Source of the DNA: Steinernema hermaphroditum
Taxonomy: Eukaryota > Nematoda > Chromadorea > Rhabditida > Steinernematidae
Assembly: GCA_030435675.1 (NCBI GenBank)
Contig: CM059621.1
Coordinates: 9,052,001 to 9,116,000 of the forward strand
DNA: 64,000 bases
Direction: 5' to 3'
Part shown: piece by piece, positions 1-11,700 of the stretch
Position numbering within the stretch: the stretch's first letter is position 1
Layout of the letters: each line of letters opens with the position of its first letter
Program-made: the position numbers and the translations under genes
Notes under the pieces: model-generated
Database searches by the model: none
Told to the model about the DNA's origin: nothing
The model's input: the letters and a program-made list of their open reading frames with translations, nothing else

Positions 1-1351
1 CCTCTGGGTCCAGGACGAGATCGAACTCGTCATCCGATTGGTTTCCAGAACCGGGTACCAACAAACTGGTGATCGTTTTCGCTGAGCAATTCTTAGCTTG
101 GTGCTTGCAGTACCGTACAAACTCCTAGAACAATAATATGGTCAATGAGAAAATGCTAGACCCTACCAATATGTTCAATTCGCGGTCGTTCAGCGAAGCG
201 ATCGCGTTAATCAACTTAGTTTTCGCGACGAGCATCCGTTCTTCAGACCGACTGTTGTCCCTTCTTCGGAGTTTCGGCAGATCCTGACCCTTGAAGAGTT
301 CTTCGCCTCTGATGGCTTGACTATTGACTTCCTTCCGCATCTCTTTCAGGAATAGTCCTAATTGAGGATGCACTGCAGGAAATAACGACCGGAGTTGGTT
401 ATGCCATCCCTCAGCATGATTTGTCGTCCGTGGCTCGTCATTGTCAAATTGATCCCAAGTATTTGATCTATGGTTCTTCCAGTAGTCACCAACGTAGTTA
501 GTCGCAAAGCTGCGAACAGTGGCTTCTTCTGCGGAGTCGCGTCCTTGAGGCACGTTTCTTTCGATATATGGCCATATCCGCTCGTCGAACAAGTCCCTGG
601 GTAGAAGTGCACTTCCGATGAAGATTCTGACCCAGTTGTACATCGATGTGTCATCACGGTCGGCGTAGTAATCTCGTAGTCCATAATGTTCTAAAGAGTT
701 TAATAACAGATCTACCAATATAAACAGGACCTACTTTAGCAAAGTGGAAGTAGCACGTAGTTATGCGGGATTCCGGAAAAACCTGTCTGTGTGTATTCAT
801 CGCTAAAATTTCCATGTCGAAATGGAATCGCTTAGGCATCCTCAAATCGTCAAATTCTGCGATCAGCGCGTCCTTCACTTCGGTAAACAGCTTCCGGTAG
901 ACTTCTCTGTCCTTCGAGCGCAGTAGTGCGATAACGGAGAGCACTGATTCGGACCGTTGTGGAAGATCCTGAAAGTATGGAGCTTTACTTATTTCAAAAT
1001 CTGTTACCACCCTACTTGGTAAATGGAATGCATCGAGTATATTTGATAAAAACTGCAGCCATCTTTGTACTTTGGGTTGTATTTGAAGTTACCGTCGCAT
1101 ACGACGTGTTCAACATCGTGAAGACAGGCGAGACCAGCGACACTTGCCATCACAATCATTGGCGGCTCGTTCCTGTCTTGTACATGATATATGATCCAGC
1201 GATTGCCAGCCGCCGGATTTCCATTATCGGTCGGACGGGGCGACAAAGCCGCCTAAAAGCACAATTTTTTTCATATGACTTGTGAGCTGACCTGTAAATC
1301 CAGCACATCCCCGCCCTTCTGGCTTCTTCCGATCGTTGCCCGAGTGTCCAT
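1..1351 (-). CDS. MULE-type transposase-like protein, partial at window edge
   Basis: Multi-exon minus-strand gene whose 3' end runs off the window. The predicted ATG (1349-1351) directly follows a TTTTTCAG acceptor. Readable exons give HVVCDGNFKYNPKY (the first catalytic Asp context of MULE transposases), a second Asp block FHFDMEILAMN, CYFHFAK (the CxxHF block) and NHAEGWHNQLRSLFP near the C terminus. Small introns restore the frame: GTAGGG..TTTCAG joins YQ to DLPQRSES, and a further one joins FAKV to EHYGLRDYY. The last visible exon (about 1-110) continues in an acidic stretch. The family cuts and pastes Mutator-like elements. The intact spliced frame suggests either an active or a domesticated copy. 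No FLYWCH finger was confidently seen upstream. The transposase fold is fairly secure; whether it is mobile is not. Confidence 0.7.
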
Positions 1352-2458
1352 CTGAAAAACAGACACGTAGGATACGGTATGATGTCTAAACGGTACTGCA
1401 AATAAAACTACTTCGGAATTAGCGAATGAAACTCACTGTTCATCCTGTAGATCCTGGGCGCTCATTCCCCGATTTCGTACGGTATTTCATTGATTTGAAT
1501 GCTTCCATGCGAGACCAAGTTGAATGATGGCAGTGACATGTTGAGACTGCGTACAACACTGCATAGTTTTACAGCATGAATACTGTACAACTGGCGATAT
1601 TCCAAAGGAAAGATCATTTCTAGACGTTTTTGGGTAGTTGTGGTTATAGCTGGGTCTTTTTCTCACATAATCTTTATGGGTCACCCTGTATATTCGCGAC
1701 CACACGCCGCGAACCACATGCCAAAATAGTGTGCCAGGACCAGTCGACGAAAGGGGCACACGTTTTTTTATTTTGAAATATTAGTCTAGACTAGACTGTG
1801 TCTAGAAGACAGAGATTTCTGACTCGCCCTGCATTTTGTCTTCGGGTCCTACCAATCTGAAAAAGCCAATCCCCTATATATAAATGGAGAACCGACGGGT
1901 CCGTTGGTCTGTGTGTGTGTGCGTGTGTGTGTGTGTGTGTGTTTTTCCGTGCGCACGGCGGAAACACCCACACAAAATAAGGACCCCGAGGGGAACCGAA
2001 CCCGACACCGCCCGCTTACAAACAGAGAACGTTCGCAATGAGCCACACAGACAGTTGAGATGGTATTGCTCTACTTCCACTATCTCTCTGGCGATGCTAG
2101 GCTTTGAGTTTTTTTTGCTGTTTTTGAGTGATTTTTTGCCTATTTTGTAACCAGCAGTGTTTTCGGTTCGAGTTTCCTGAAACTTTACAGTTTTTTCGCC
2201 CACTTTAGTCATTTACATGAGCGCCAATCTTGACGCCCGCAGGGCTGTAGGCTAGTTGGCTTTTAGTACCTGGAGGGCGCGAATTCGCGCGCAGCCGGGT
2301 TTATTTATATAATAGGAAACTCTCACCAACTTTCAGGCGCTCAAATTGCGCACTCTGGTCCCGCAATGAAAATCTGACCTGCACGCAGCTGTGTCATTCC
2401 TCGCGCGCGCGTTCTTCCCACTCGTTGTTCGGTTCATGATTTCCCCCTCCTCGTCAGG
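1352..2458. other. Intergenic, no gene seen
   Basis: No supported coding region. It contains a GGGTCACCCTGTATA stretch (about 1679-1693) of the kind found at mariner/Tc ends, a small palindromic TCTAGACTAGACT motif near 1783, and the GT microsatellite listed separately. Confidence 0.5.
1911..1942. repeat. (GT)n microsatellite
   Basis: About 32 bp of alternating GT with a single GC interruption, directly visible. Confidence 0.95.
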
Positions 2459-3035
2459 ATGGCGCTCGTTCCGCTGAATCGAATCCGCGACCACACGATC
2501 GCCGCTGTTGGCGCCACTCGAGGAACCGTGCAGAAGGTGACCGGTCTCTACGCGTAAGTCTCCTCGGGTCGTCCCCGTGACTTTGCCGTGCTTCTTTCAG
2601 GGAAATGACGTGCCGCAAGCCCGATGACGACGTCCGATGGCACAAATTCGAAAGCTTCGAGAAGTTCATGGAGTCGGCCTTCATGGAGGAGTTCCTCGAC
2701 AAGACCTTCGATGAGAAAGGCCAGAAGGTGTTCGCGTTGAAGCCCGATCCCCGCTACGACCACCTTCTTGAAGCAACGAACAGGACGGCCGCGGAGATAC
2801 GCGAAAGGTCCGTAGTCGTTTTGAAGCGTGTGTTGAAGCAGAGCATTTCAGGCATAAGCACAACGTTGAGATCAAAGTCAAGGAGATGAAGACGCCCGAA
2901 ATTCCGAAGTCCGCGCCGCCCAAAGTCCTGGACAAGGAAGAGACGCCGCAGATCCAGAGGCCAGCAATGGGACTGGCGCAGAGAGCGCTTCTCGCTTCGA
3001 TGAAGAAAACGATAGCAGCTCAGAAGCGGACTTAA
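2459..3035 (+). CDS. Uncharacterised conserved-looking protein, about 160 aa
   Basis: Three exons. ATG 2459 sits 2 bp after a CCTCGTCAG acceptor, consistent with trans-splicing. Intron 1 (GTAAGT..CTTTCAG, about 2553-2600) joins TGLYA to EMTCRKPDDDVRWH. Intron 2 (GTCCGT..TTTCAG, about 2809-2851) joins EIRER to HKHNVEIKVKEM. The protein is hydrophilic and lysine/glutamate-rich, with a central WHKFESFEKFMESAFMEEF region and a basic C terminus ending KKTIAAQKRT. No signal peptide or membrane segment is seen. I do not recognise the family. The stop lies only 20 bp from the stop of the convergent gene at 3056, so the two mRNAs probably overlap at their 3' ends. Confidence 0.75.
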
Positions 3036-3055
3036 AGAATATTAATGATAATGAT

Positions 3056-3782
3056 TTACTCGCATGGGAATTTAGAGTTTATAAATTTGTCAAATTCACG
3101 GCACGCGTCGCGGAGTTTCCGCATCTCGTCCTCGGTTTGCGACCGCACCGCTTTGAGCTGTTTCAGCTCTGTTTGGACGTCGGAGGTATTCAGGCAAACG
3201 TCATCTTCACTCATCTGTGTGATCTATAAAGTCTTTTTCTACGGAACGGCTAAAGGTGGCTTTACCTGTGAGCGGAACTCCTCCCGGTACCTCGCCATGT
3301 GCGTTTTGAACTTGGCGATCAGTTTTGAGAGGACAAGGTTGTCGACCATCTTCAGGTTGCTCGTGAATTCGGCGGCCATTCTACGGCGAAGCTCCTTGGG
3401 GGCGCTGGTGAGGAGGCAGTGGGAGTGACCGCGGTGGGACTTCTTCAGGCAGATCACGCAGAACTCGGGCTCCTCGGCAAGACTGTCCATGCAGGTGAAG
3501 CAGAAATGGAGCTGGGAGGCAGAAGTGAACGAGGCGGTGCACTCGAGGCAACTGAACTCGCTCGGCGACTCCATCATCCCATGGAAGGTTTCGCCTCGTG
3601 GGCGGCGAGGGAACGCCTCGACCATGTCTCCATCAATGTTGTCAGTTCTGAAGGGGAGAGACATGGAGCGAGAGAGTAACTCACGTGTAGGCGATGTTCC
3701 AGTTGAGGACCTTCATGACGCTCTGTTTGTGACGCTCCATCTGCGCAGCGACGAAGCGCTGGTCGGCCTCTCCACGGGTCAT
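3056..3782 (-). CDS. B-box-like zinc-finger and coiled-coil protein
   Basis: Three exons, start MTRGEADQRF at 3782. Introns near 3682-3646 (GTGAGT..CCCTTCAG) and 3267-3223 (..TTTATAG) keep the frame. The middle exon holds a Cys/His series, CLECTASF..HFCFTCMDSL..CVICLKKSHRGHSHCL, spaced like a B-box or related cross-brace zinc finger. A long alpha-helical, charged C-terminal half follows (ITQMSEDDV..TELKQLKAVRSQTEDEMRKL), predicted coiled coil. This arrangement recalls the B-box/coiled-coil part of TRIM-like proteins, but no RING precedes it. No partner or pathway can be named. It is convergent with the gene at 2459 and divergent from the one at 4181. Confidence 0.75.
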
Positions 3783-4180
3783 GCTCGGCGGGATTCAACA
3801 CGGGACCCGCGTAGGTTTTATTTAAACACGCCCGAAATAGCTGCTAGATAAGAGGAGGGGCGGAACAGGCCGAAGCGATCGTAAACCCTTCCGCCGCCTC
3901 TGTTTTTAACTTCTGCACTTTGGGCTTTGTGAGGTACTTACGCAAAAAGCAGAGAAAACGCGATCATTGCGTTCCCGCACGGCAATTCTTATTGGAGAAG
4001 CTAGTATTTTCGGATCCTTTTACGGTCTCCCACACGTTATCAGTCAAGCGACCAAACATCGCCAGCGCGAAAGAGAGCGGCAGGACAGGACCACCGACAC
4101 AGACGTGTACGGTAGACAAGACAGTCTATTCCAGACATTAGACTCAGAGGGGAGTTCATGGGAAGTTCACTTTCCGAAAC

Positions 4181-4784
4181 GTGTATCCGATGGACGGTCG
4201 ACTCGGAATCTTCTTTATCGTCTTGGTCCTAGGCGTGAATTCCGCCGAAGACTTTTCTACCGCGCACTCTCCGGATCAACGCTTCAACTTCCCTGATGGT
4301 GGTCATGTTCACGTCCCCTGTGCGTTGCCGCCGAATTTCGAGCAGTTTGGAGTTGTTCGCTCCTCAGAAGACCACGTGATAGTCTTGTCGATGGAAGCCC
4401 CGAAAATTAAATTGCCGTGCAAAAACGGGACGGTCATCGTCGAGAAATCCAGCTGCAATGCAGCATTTTGCAGCTCTCACGGCAAATGCAAAATCACCAA
4501 CGCGACTCTGCCGCACCAAAGATTCAACTGCCACTGCGATCACGGCCACTGGGGCCGATTCTGCGAGGTGCCGTACGCCGGAAAGTGGTACATTATGTAC
4601 ATCCTTTGGATTGTCGTCATATTCGAAACCTCGGCAATCATGTTCGCAGTGTTCCGTCATAGGTACGTCTCTGGTCGCTAGTGCTCATTTCTTCTCAACT
4701 TATTATTTCAGCCGACAAAGCCAGTTCCGCTCATTCGTCGATCACCTTCGCTTCGTGGATATTCTCAACGGCGCAGAATACTGA
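4181..4784 (+). CDS. Small EGF-domain type I membrane protein
   Basis: Two exons. The first codes for an N-terminal hydrophobic signal (GIFFIVLVLGVNSAE), an extracellular part with possible N-glycosylation sites, one EGF-like module about residues 90-128 (CNAAFCSSHGKCK..FNCHCDHGHWGRFCE, six cysteines with the G-x-C ending), and a transmembrane helix (YIMYILWIVVIFETSAIMFA). A short intron (GTACGT..ATTTCAG, about 4663-4711) leads to a cytosolic tail ending DILNGAEY. A second in-frame ATG (4190) could also be the start. An AATAAA lies at 4832. Likely a cell-surface ligand or adhesion protein; no orthologue recognised. It is convergent with the UBXN7-like gene. Confidence 0.8.
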
Positions 4785-4892
4785 ATCACCAAAGATTTAT
4801 TTATGTAATGTTGGTCAACACTTCTCTTGTCAATAAAGCTTGTGGAAATTCACATTTACGACCAATCAAAAAATCGTTCAACCTCATCGATA

Positions 4893-6658
4893 CTAATTGT
4901 ACTTCTTCTCGACATGGATAAGTTCACGACGCGAGAATTTCATCTCCCGTAAAGTCAATTCGGAATTAACCGTGGTGTACTCCCGTTTAGGATAGGAAAG
5001 AACCAAAATGTGATTATTAGCGTTGTAGCCTAATCCACTGATGAAGAAGAATAGCGCCTGAAAAGAAAACAATCAAGTAAGGGCTCTGCAGTTGATCCGG
5101 TACCTTCAATTTTGTGCTGTCGGGTAGCGAAATGGTTTGCCGTTCGCCATTTGGCATTCGCAAAACAATCGACAAAACTACTGTATCTGAAGTCTTCTCT
5201 CCTACGAATTTCTTCCATTTTTCACAGTCGTCAGTCGTCAAATTGTGTCCGTTTTCGATAAGAGCTCTGATCTCCTCGACATCCCTCTCCACTAAAGTAG
5301 GGTCTCAATGACAACTCGAATACGATCGCTCACCGTTGGGTTTCGACTTTTTCACTTTTGTGGACGGCCCCGGTTGGTTTGGATCGTCGTCGTCGCTTAA
5401 CTCCATGATCTCCGCGGTCCGCTTCCGAGCCTTAAATGCTAATTAAGTCCCTATCAGAGAAGCAGTGTCCAACCGATCGTTTAGAACTGTTTCCATTCGT
5501 TTCCACTCCATTAAACGCTTCTATCGGCTGGTTAGAGGCTTCTACTGGCTGCGGAGGTCCATATCCAAACTGCACACGGTCGTGTGTAACAAAGTCAGGG
5601 AATTTGTCGAGGAAACTAGTAACTGGAACCGAAAAGATAACCAAAGACCGAAACCACCGACATACGATCATCGCATAGAGAAACAGCATCTGTGACCCGT
5701 ATCCGACGGACCATTTCACCGGTACGAGGGTCAATTAAAAAAACGGACGGAAAGCTGGTAATCTTGTAGTAGGAGCCGATCCGCGTTCCCTCGGGCGACT
5801 CGTGGAACACTTGCCAGAATAAGAAGTTCCCTTTGACGAGTTCCTTGACCGCGGAGTTGGACCACACGTCGCGGTTGAGCACCTGCGATGCGAACTCGCT
5901 CGGGTCCTGGATATTCACCATCAGCCAGCTGCCGTTCTTCTCTGCTTCGACGCGAGCGGACTCCCAGTCGCTCTTAAACATTATGTCGTAGGGGGGCTGG
6001 AAGATGTCGCGCAGCGAGCGTTCCTTCTCTGCTCTCCGGCGCTCCTGAACCGAGTCACGAGAGTTGTCGGACACATCTTCTTCCGGACTCTCTTGTCCTA
6101 GAAGGCGTCGCTGCATGGCGCGGTACTGCTCTTCTAAATCGATTCTTAGTGCACAGAGTGACCAAGCGTTGAATCTACCTGCTTCAGCGCGGAAGTCGCT
6201 GCCGAAGTGGTTGAAAATGCCGTCACGAACCCCACCCGTGCGAGAGTTCCGGCTACGGTACGTTTGTTGGAACGACTGTTCCACAATCGGTCCTCTGACT
6301 GGCGCGATCGGCGCGCGTACTGCATCCGGATCGGCCATTTCCCTGAAGAAGGACAGTAGTGGCCACACAGAACAAGTCCTTACCGATCTCCACTGGTAGA
6401 GCCTCTCTCCCGGCTGGTGGAAGCGCCACCGTTGACGCACTCGCGCGTGCGAGACTGCGCCGTGCTGCGGCTCTGCTGTGCGAAATAGAGATTCAGTGCC
6501 TTGGAAACGTCATTCCCACAGGCCTCGAGATAATGACGAGCTTCGCTGTCTTCGGTGCACCCTGAAAGACCACGGTGACGCCACTTCAGAACGAACGACA
6601 TACCTGTGATCGCCATGAACTGGACGACGTTCTCCTCGGCGACAGCGTCAGTCTCCAT
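4893..6658 (-). CDS. UBXN7: UBX domain protein 7-like p97/VCP adaptor (UBA-UAS-UBX)
   Basis: At least seven exons on the minus strand. The N terminus METDAVAEENVVQFMAITG followed by ARHYLEACGNDVSKALNLYF is a UBA domain, binding ubiquitin. GGVRDGIFNHFGSDFRAEAG leads to a UAS thioredoxin-like domain (RDIFQPPYDIMFKSDWESAR..WLMVNIQDPSEFASQVLNRD..FPSVFLIDPRTGE). A linker with an acidic patch follows, then a C-terminal UBX domain (VLSIVLRMPNGERQTISLP..ISGLGYNANNHILVLSYPK) that docks on p97. Order and length match UBXN7, which links p97 to ubiquitylated clients of cullin ligases. Introns are 35-60 bp; the splice between UAS and linker (about 5440-5490) is the least certain. The start follows no strong acceptor. 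Divergent from ZNHIT1. Confidence 0.88.
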
Positions 6659-7164
6659 GTTGAGCTCAATTAGCGGCTGTAATCAGCTGATTCGGTTACG
6701 CCAACTGGCACCTATCACGCATCGCGAGCGAAAAACGGAGAAAAATCGATGTGTCACTTAGCACGTATCACACGGCAATTAGCGGGATTGAGTTCGCCGC
6801 GGAGCGCCTCCGCTTACCTTTTCGGCTAATCCCAAAAAGGAGATGCGACTTATCACCTCCGCTATCACCTCCCTCAACGGAGAAGGCGCCCAGCCCCAGA
6901 GGACAGCCACCTGCGGCCTCTTCTGCAGGACATAGGGGAAAACAAGGCGCTCGGAGGCTCCGTCGAGCTCCACAAGGCGGCTGTAACTCCGTGGGAAGAA
7001 CTAATCTGCGCCAAAGACCCTCGGAGAGGCTCCGCACAGCCACAAAAGGCAGCAGACTGGATGCCGTCTCTCAGGCGCGTCGTGGGGGGACCCGCGTCTT
7101 CAGATTGGGTCGGAAAGGAGCGCCGCTCGGCGTTCGGCCATTGTGGCGCCGAATCTCCGCGCGA

Positions 7165-8069
7165 ATGGCTTCCCATCGACAGTCAGGTTGGACGCCTCTT
7201 CTCGGCCCTGCAGGCTTCGGGTTTCGTTTCAGGAAGGTTGGCGGTGGCGGAGCAGCACAAAGTCCTCGACGCCGAGCAGCGCGCCAGGCGACTCAATAGG
7301 CAACTTGAGAATCTCGACAAGGTAGGCCGGAAAGTGTGCTTTTGTGGTCTCATGCGGAATGCTTCACGGTGCAGTAGATGTTCTATTGTCGACCAAGATG
7401 GAAATACGCGCATTTACTTTCATATCTTTTCGCTTCTGTGTGATCGTTGGCAACGATACGAGTAGTTTCAGTTCTAGAATACGAACAAAGATCTGTTGGC
7501 CAACTAATAACTAACTTATTTAGGACAACTTCCAAGAAGATCCCCATGCGCACCTCCAGTGGCACAAGAAGATCCCCAAGTTCGACGACGAGGAGATACC
7601 GGGCCAAAACCAGAAGAAGGCGAGGAAGCGGCCCGCTGGGAACGATCTGAACGACTCGGCACCGGGCGTGAAGCGGCGGAAGAAGATCCGCGGAGAGTAC
7701 GCGAAGCAGCGCTTCCGGAAAAACTTCGCACAGCTCGTGGAGGAGGCCTCGGTGAATGGAAGTGATCAACATCTCTGATGTAGGAGGGTCGTTTAGCTTA
7801 GAAGCAGCACACCTGAGATGGGTAAGAGCGTCTACGAGGCGGCCGAGGTGCCCCCGAGCCGGATTCCCCCGCGGCAGTTCTGTCCGCCATGCGGGCTCTA
7901 CGCGAAGTACAAGTGCATCCGATGCGGCACGTGCTACTGCTCCATTCGCTGCAGAGATATACACACCGACACGAGGTGCGTTTGCGAGCTTTTCCTGAAA
8001 AGAAAACCTCCAGAGAGAAAATGGTGTAGAGGATTGTTGGAAATCGATTGGTCACATTTTTCTCATTGA
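7165..8069 (+). CDS. ZNHIT1: ZNHIT1-like zinc-finger HIT subunit of the SRCAP/SWR1 complex
   Basis: Four exons: 7165-7186, 7233-7321, 7524-7751, 7797-8069. The spliced product reads MASHRQSGRLAVAEQHKVLD then ARRLNRQLENLDKDNFQEDPHA, closely matching the ZNHIT1 N terminus. KKIRGEYAKQRFRKNFAQL follows in the middle, then a C-terminal zf-HIT finger (FCPPCGLYAKYKCIRCGTCYCSIRCRDIHTDTRC). The family is a nuclear subunit of the complex that deposits H2A.Z. The tail after TRC (about 27 residues) is longer than usual; a further intron with donor GAG|GTGCGT at 7976 could shorten it. An alternative upstream reading frame exists, but the start given restores homology from residue 8. Confidence 0.88.
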
Positions 8070-8261
8070 TCGCTGCATCCTAATTAGATTGTGACGAATC
8101 AACACGAAAGGTCACATTGGTTTTTCGTTCAATGTTTTTCCCGGATCTTCACGGTTTTTGCTCTCGAGATCTGAAAAACAGCCACTTAGAGTCGCCAGAA
8201 CACTGTTCAGCCTGCAGAGTCCAAAGAACGCAATCTTTGAAATTCCAATCATCGCGTAATT

Positions 8262-8723
8262 TTAAGTCACCCTCGTCGAAACCTGTCCTTGGTTGTGCCC
8301 CTTTGGGACAGTGTCAAAGTAAAATAAGCCATTTATCGAGTCCGACCTGTTCTGAAAGAACGTCACGTCTTTCAGAAGTTGGCTCCACTTGGTGTCGTTA
8401 AAGATTTCGCCTATGCGATATGGACGCTCGGTGACGTAGAAGTCATATTTTGACATTCAAGTCAGTGTTGTAACGGAAAAGTGATATGGCAAAGACCAAA
8501 ACAAACGATCTATCACTTGATCGACTCATCTAAGGGCATAGAATACCACATGACACATCTCTACCAAACCACACGTTTCACACCGAAAAATGGTACTCTC
8601 TTTCAGATGCTTGAAGTTCACCGTGTAACGCCGAAGACCTCCGAAGAACTCCTGATCTCCAAGCCAATGTCCTTCCTCACTTGTTCGGTCCAATAAACCT
8701 CTCTCTCTTATGCGGTCTTCCAA
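8262..8723 (-). CDS. Possible minus-strand gene fragments, unrecognised
   Basis: Two open stretches on the minus strand (8723-8526 and 8456-8262) read like protein: RIRERGLLDRTSEEGHWLGD, FFGGLRRYTVNFKHLKES, and YDFYVTERPYRIGEIFNDTK followed by WSQLLKDVTFFQNRSDSING. No convincing intron joins them and no start is compelling, so this may be a decayed gene or an exon pair of an unrecognised one. Weakly supported. Confidence 0.3.
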
Positions 8724-11700
8724 CGCTCAGAGGCGCCGTGTCCTCGCTTCGGCTGTAAACACGCGTCGTCTTGGTTTTATCGTGATCGGTCTTCGCGCAC
8801 CCACCAGATCCTATCGGTCACCGCCGGGTGACCCGGGTTCGTCGAAGAGATCGCTGTCAAAGTTTCAAAGGTGACACGGATCCGGCGGCGTCGTGCGTCC
8901 CCTCCTTCGATCCCCGAGGATCCTCTCCACTGAATTCGTGTGCGCTAACGATCTCCACATGTGCCCCATTTGCTTCTCCTTCTCCTTATGTCTTCTCGCG
9001 GACTTCGGACGCTAAATCCTCGGAGAGTCACCACGGATGGCGATTCTGCAGAAGGCGCGTTAATTAAGAGTCCGCGGGCCGCCCCAACGCCAGAGTTAAT
9101 TATTTCCCTTCGCGATGTGTCTTCGATGTGTCGCGGCGCTCGAAGTGACGTCGAAGTGCGCGGAGGACCCGTTCGAAAGCTGGTCTTTCGGATTTCTTCC
9201 GACGACCTCGACCCTTCGTCGCACGTTCGTTGCCTTCCGAGGAAAGAATAATTCGAAGATCCCTCCGTTTTGTGATTAGCGGAAGCCGCCCCCGAGCTCC
9301 TCTGGCGGCAATTACTAATCCCCGCGCCGAAAGGCCCTCGAAATCAAAAGTGCATTTTGCATACTTCGTTCCGTTTTGTCCGACGGCGCCGATCGAAACG
9401 ACTAACTCCGCGCCGCTCTTCCGACCTGGCAATACCACATGTGTCTCAGGAAGTCTTTATTATGTCCCCTTTCTTCGTTTTACGGGACTCTTGGGCGCTG
9501 AATGTTCCAGGTTAAGAGGACCGTATTCCCCATCGGCTGGGATAAGAATTCGCTGTATGTTGGCTTTAGTTCGGGTCGGGAGGACAGGCCTTCTAATCGG
9601 ATCAACTTTCGCTTTTTGTGTCCAGAAGACAACTTCACTTGTAAGTGCATAGGATTTGTGGCGCGTTTCGTTTAGAATTGGGTCGTGTTGGCCTGGTGGT
9701 CTTGCATGTGGGGCTTCCCCTTGGAATCTCCTCTGAATAGTCATCTTGTTGGACAAGGAAGCGCGTCATCGTCTTTCGCACGGAACTGTGTATCATCTTG
9801 TGTAGCATCGTCATCCGGGAACTAGATGGCGTCGACCTTCGGTCTTCCTTCGCAGCTGCAATTTAACGAAATGTGGACATTGAACTCGCAAAAGAAAAAT
9901 ATGTTTGTCGTCCACCGATACCAGGACGCCGTTCCCAAGAGCGTCTCCAGGATTTGCTGCATATGCGTATAATTAGCTGAGAATTCCGGCCAGAAATCAC
10001 CAAAAGGACCAATCAGATGTGCAGAGCCAAAGGATCTCCCGAGGTTTCTATTTTACTCCCTGGCCAGAGGCCCTCGGTCTCTCGATTTCAGGCCTCCGAG
10101 GACTTCTTGTAGCGTCGAGTGCTGACAAAGTGCCAATTGTCGTACCGCTGTTTGCTCTCCTCTTTGTTCTCACCGCCTAACTCCTTCGCGCGCAAAGCCG
10201 ATCGCTAATTGTGCGCTAATTTCGATCGCCGCGCTCTGTTTTGACAGCTTCGGAGGTGTTTTCGCGAGGCGCCCCGTGACGTCTCCGATTTGGGAATCGA
10301 ACTTATCGAAGAAGAAATCAAACGAAAAACAAAACATCCGGGGTACCTGCTTCGCTGAACGCCTCCTCAGGAGTCACTCCGTGGCGTCTCCGGAGCGGCG
10401 GCGTCTCAAGGAGCTTTCCTCTCCTCCGCCTAAAGTCCTTTTTGGGGTCTCCCGCGCATCCCGATCCAAATTGGTTTTCGAAAGTGCGAACGAAGTCAAA
10501 TCGCGCGCCCCTAACTCGATTTGTACCCCCAGAGGAAGATCGATTCTCGCCGAATGCCCTCGCGAGTACCGTACCCCTTGGGCTAATTGGCATGGGCCTC
10601 CCCGATTCTATTTATCTAAGCGCTTCTTTTTCGGTTCCCTTTGTTGACCTCGGCCCCTCCGCGAGTCGACTTTCCCCGCGGGAAAGCGCGCAGCCCTAGA
10701 CCGGCTAGTGCTGCGCGTCGGTCACCTCGCGCACCTTCGTATTGTCGGCGCGATCGATGACTCAGCCGAGGTTCGCCGCGTGCACATTCCCAAAACAATT
10801 CCGATTGGTCTCGCGCGCACGTGTACCTCCGGCCGCTGTCGTTCGGCCTGTACTCCTCTCCCTCGTCCCGGGTCCCTCGAGCAGGCCTAATTTCTGCTCT
10901 CCCGAGGATCATCGGCTTCGTTTTAGGACTAAGAAGCTGATCCGATTCGAGGGCGGCGATTAGCGCGATCTGCTCCGAGGCGACACGATGATGTCGCTTC
11001 CTCGGATCGCCGGATGCTCCGTTTTAAGCGTGCGCCGAGATTATTGCAGCCTGGGGCAATTTGCCTCGGGCTTCCTCATCGCGGCGACGTGGGGGACCGC
11101 CGCGGCAGCGGTAACTGCGTCGCCTTCGCCGAAATTATTCATAATTGCTCCTCTGACACTTTCTGATTTCCCTCTTTTTCGTCTCTCTCCTGCCCTCGAC
11201 GTCCAATTAAACGAAATTCACTTGTTTTCACCGGAATCCCTCGCGGGGATTCCTCACCCGCTCCGAAGCCCTTCCAGAGGCCGTCCGAAGCCCCCGGGCG
11301 GTCCCCTCGCGATGTCCGTCTTGTGCCGTCTACGAGACGGTCCGAGGCAAATTATTATTTTCGTTCTGCGCCGCTCCTCGCAGGCGCCTTCTATTTGCAG
11401 CTCGCGCCTCCACTGTCAGGCCTGTTCCTTCCACCCATCGTTGCTCTGATCGTTTTGGAACACCGAAAGACGGACTTAAAGTACATGTGGATTACGAAAT
11501 GAATGCATAATCAACGGAATTCCTAGCAGCAGTAGCTTAGGTAGACATTGACGACCTTCGTGACTAATGGTCTGTCAATTCTTCAAAGAAATGGGAAGAT
11601 ATAAAATGCACTTTGCGACAGTCCTCTGAAACAGTGCAGGCGAAGACCTGTAGCGATCTTTGGAAATGTTTCTGTGCAGTTTTGGATGAGAACGTATGAT

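Noticed and set aside
1679..1704. Complete mariner element
   Set aside because: Only one end-like motif is present; no partner repeat or transposase.
9230..11449. Several open frames of 100-150 codons in GC-rich DNA
   Set aside because: Overlapping on both strands, low-complexity Arg/Ser/Pro composition, no splice signals or recognisable domains.
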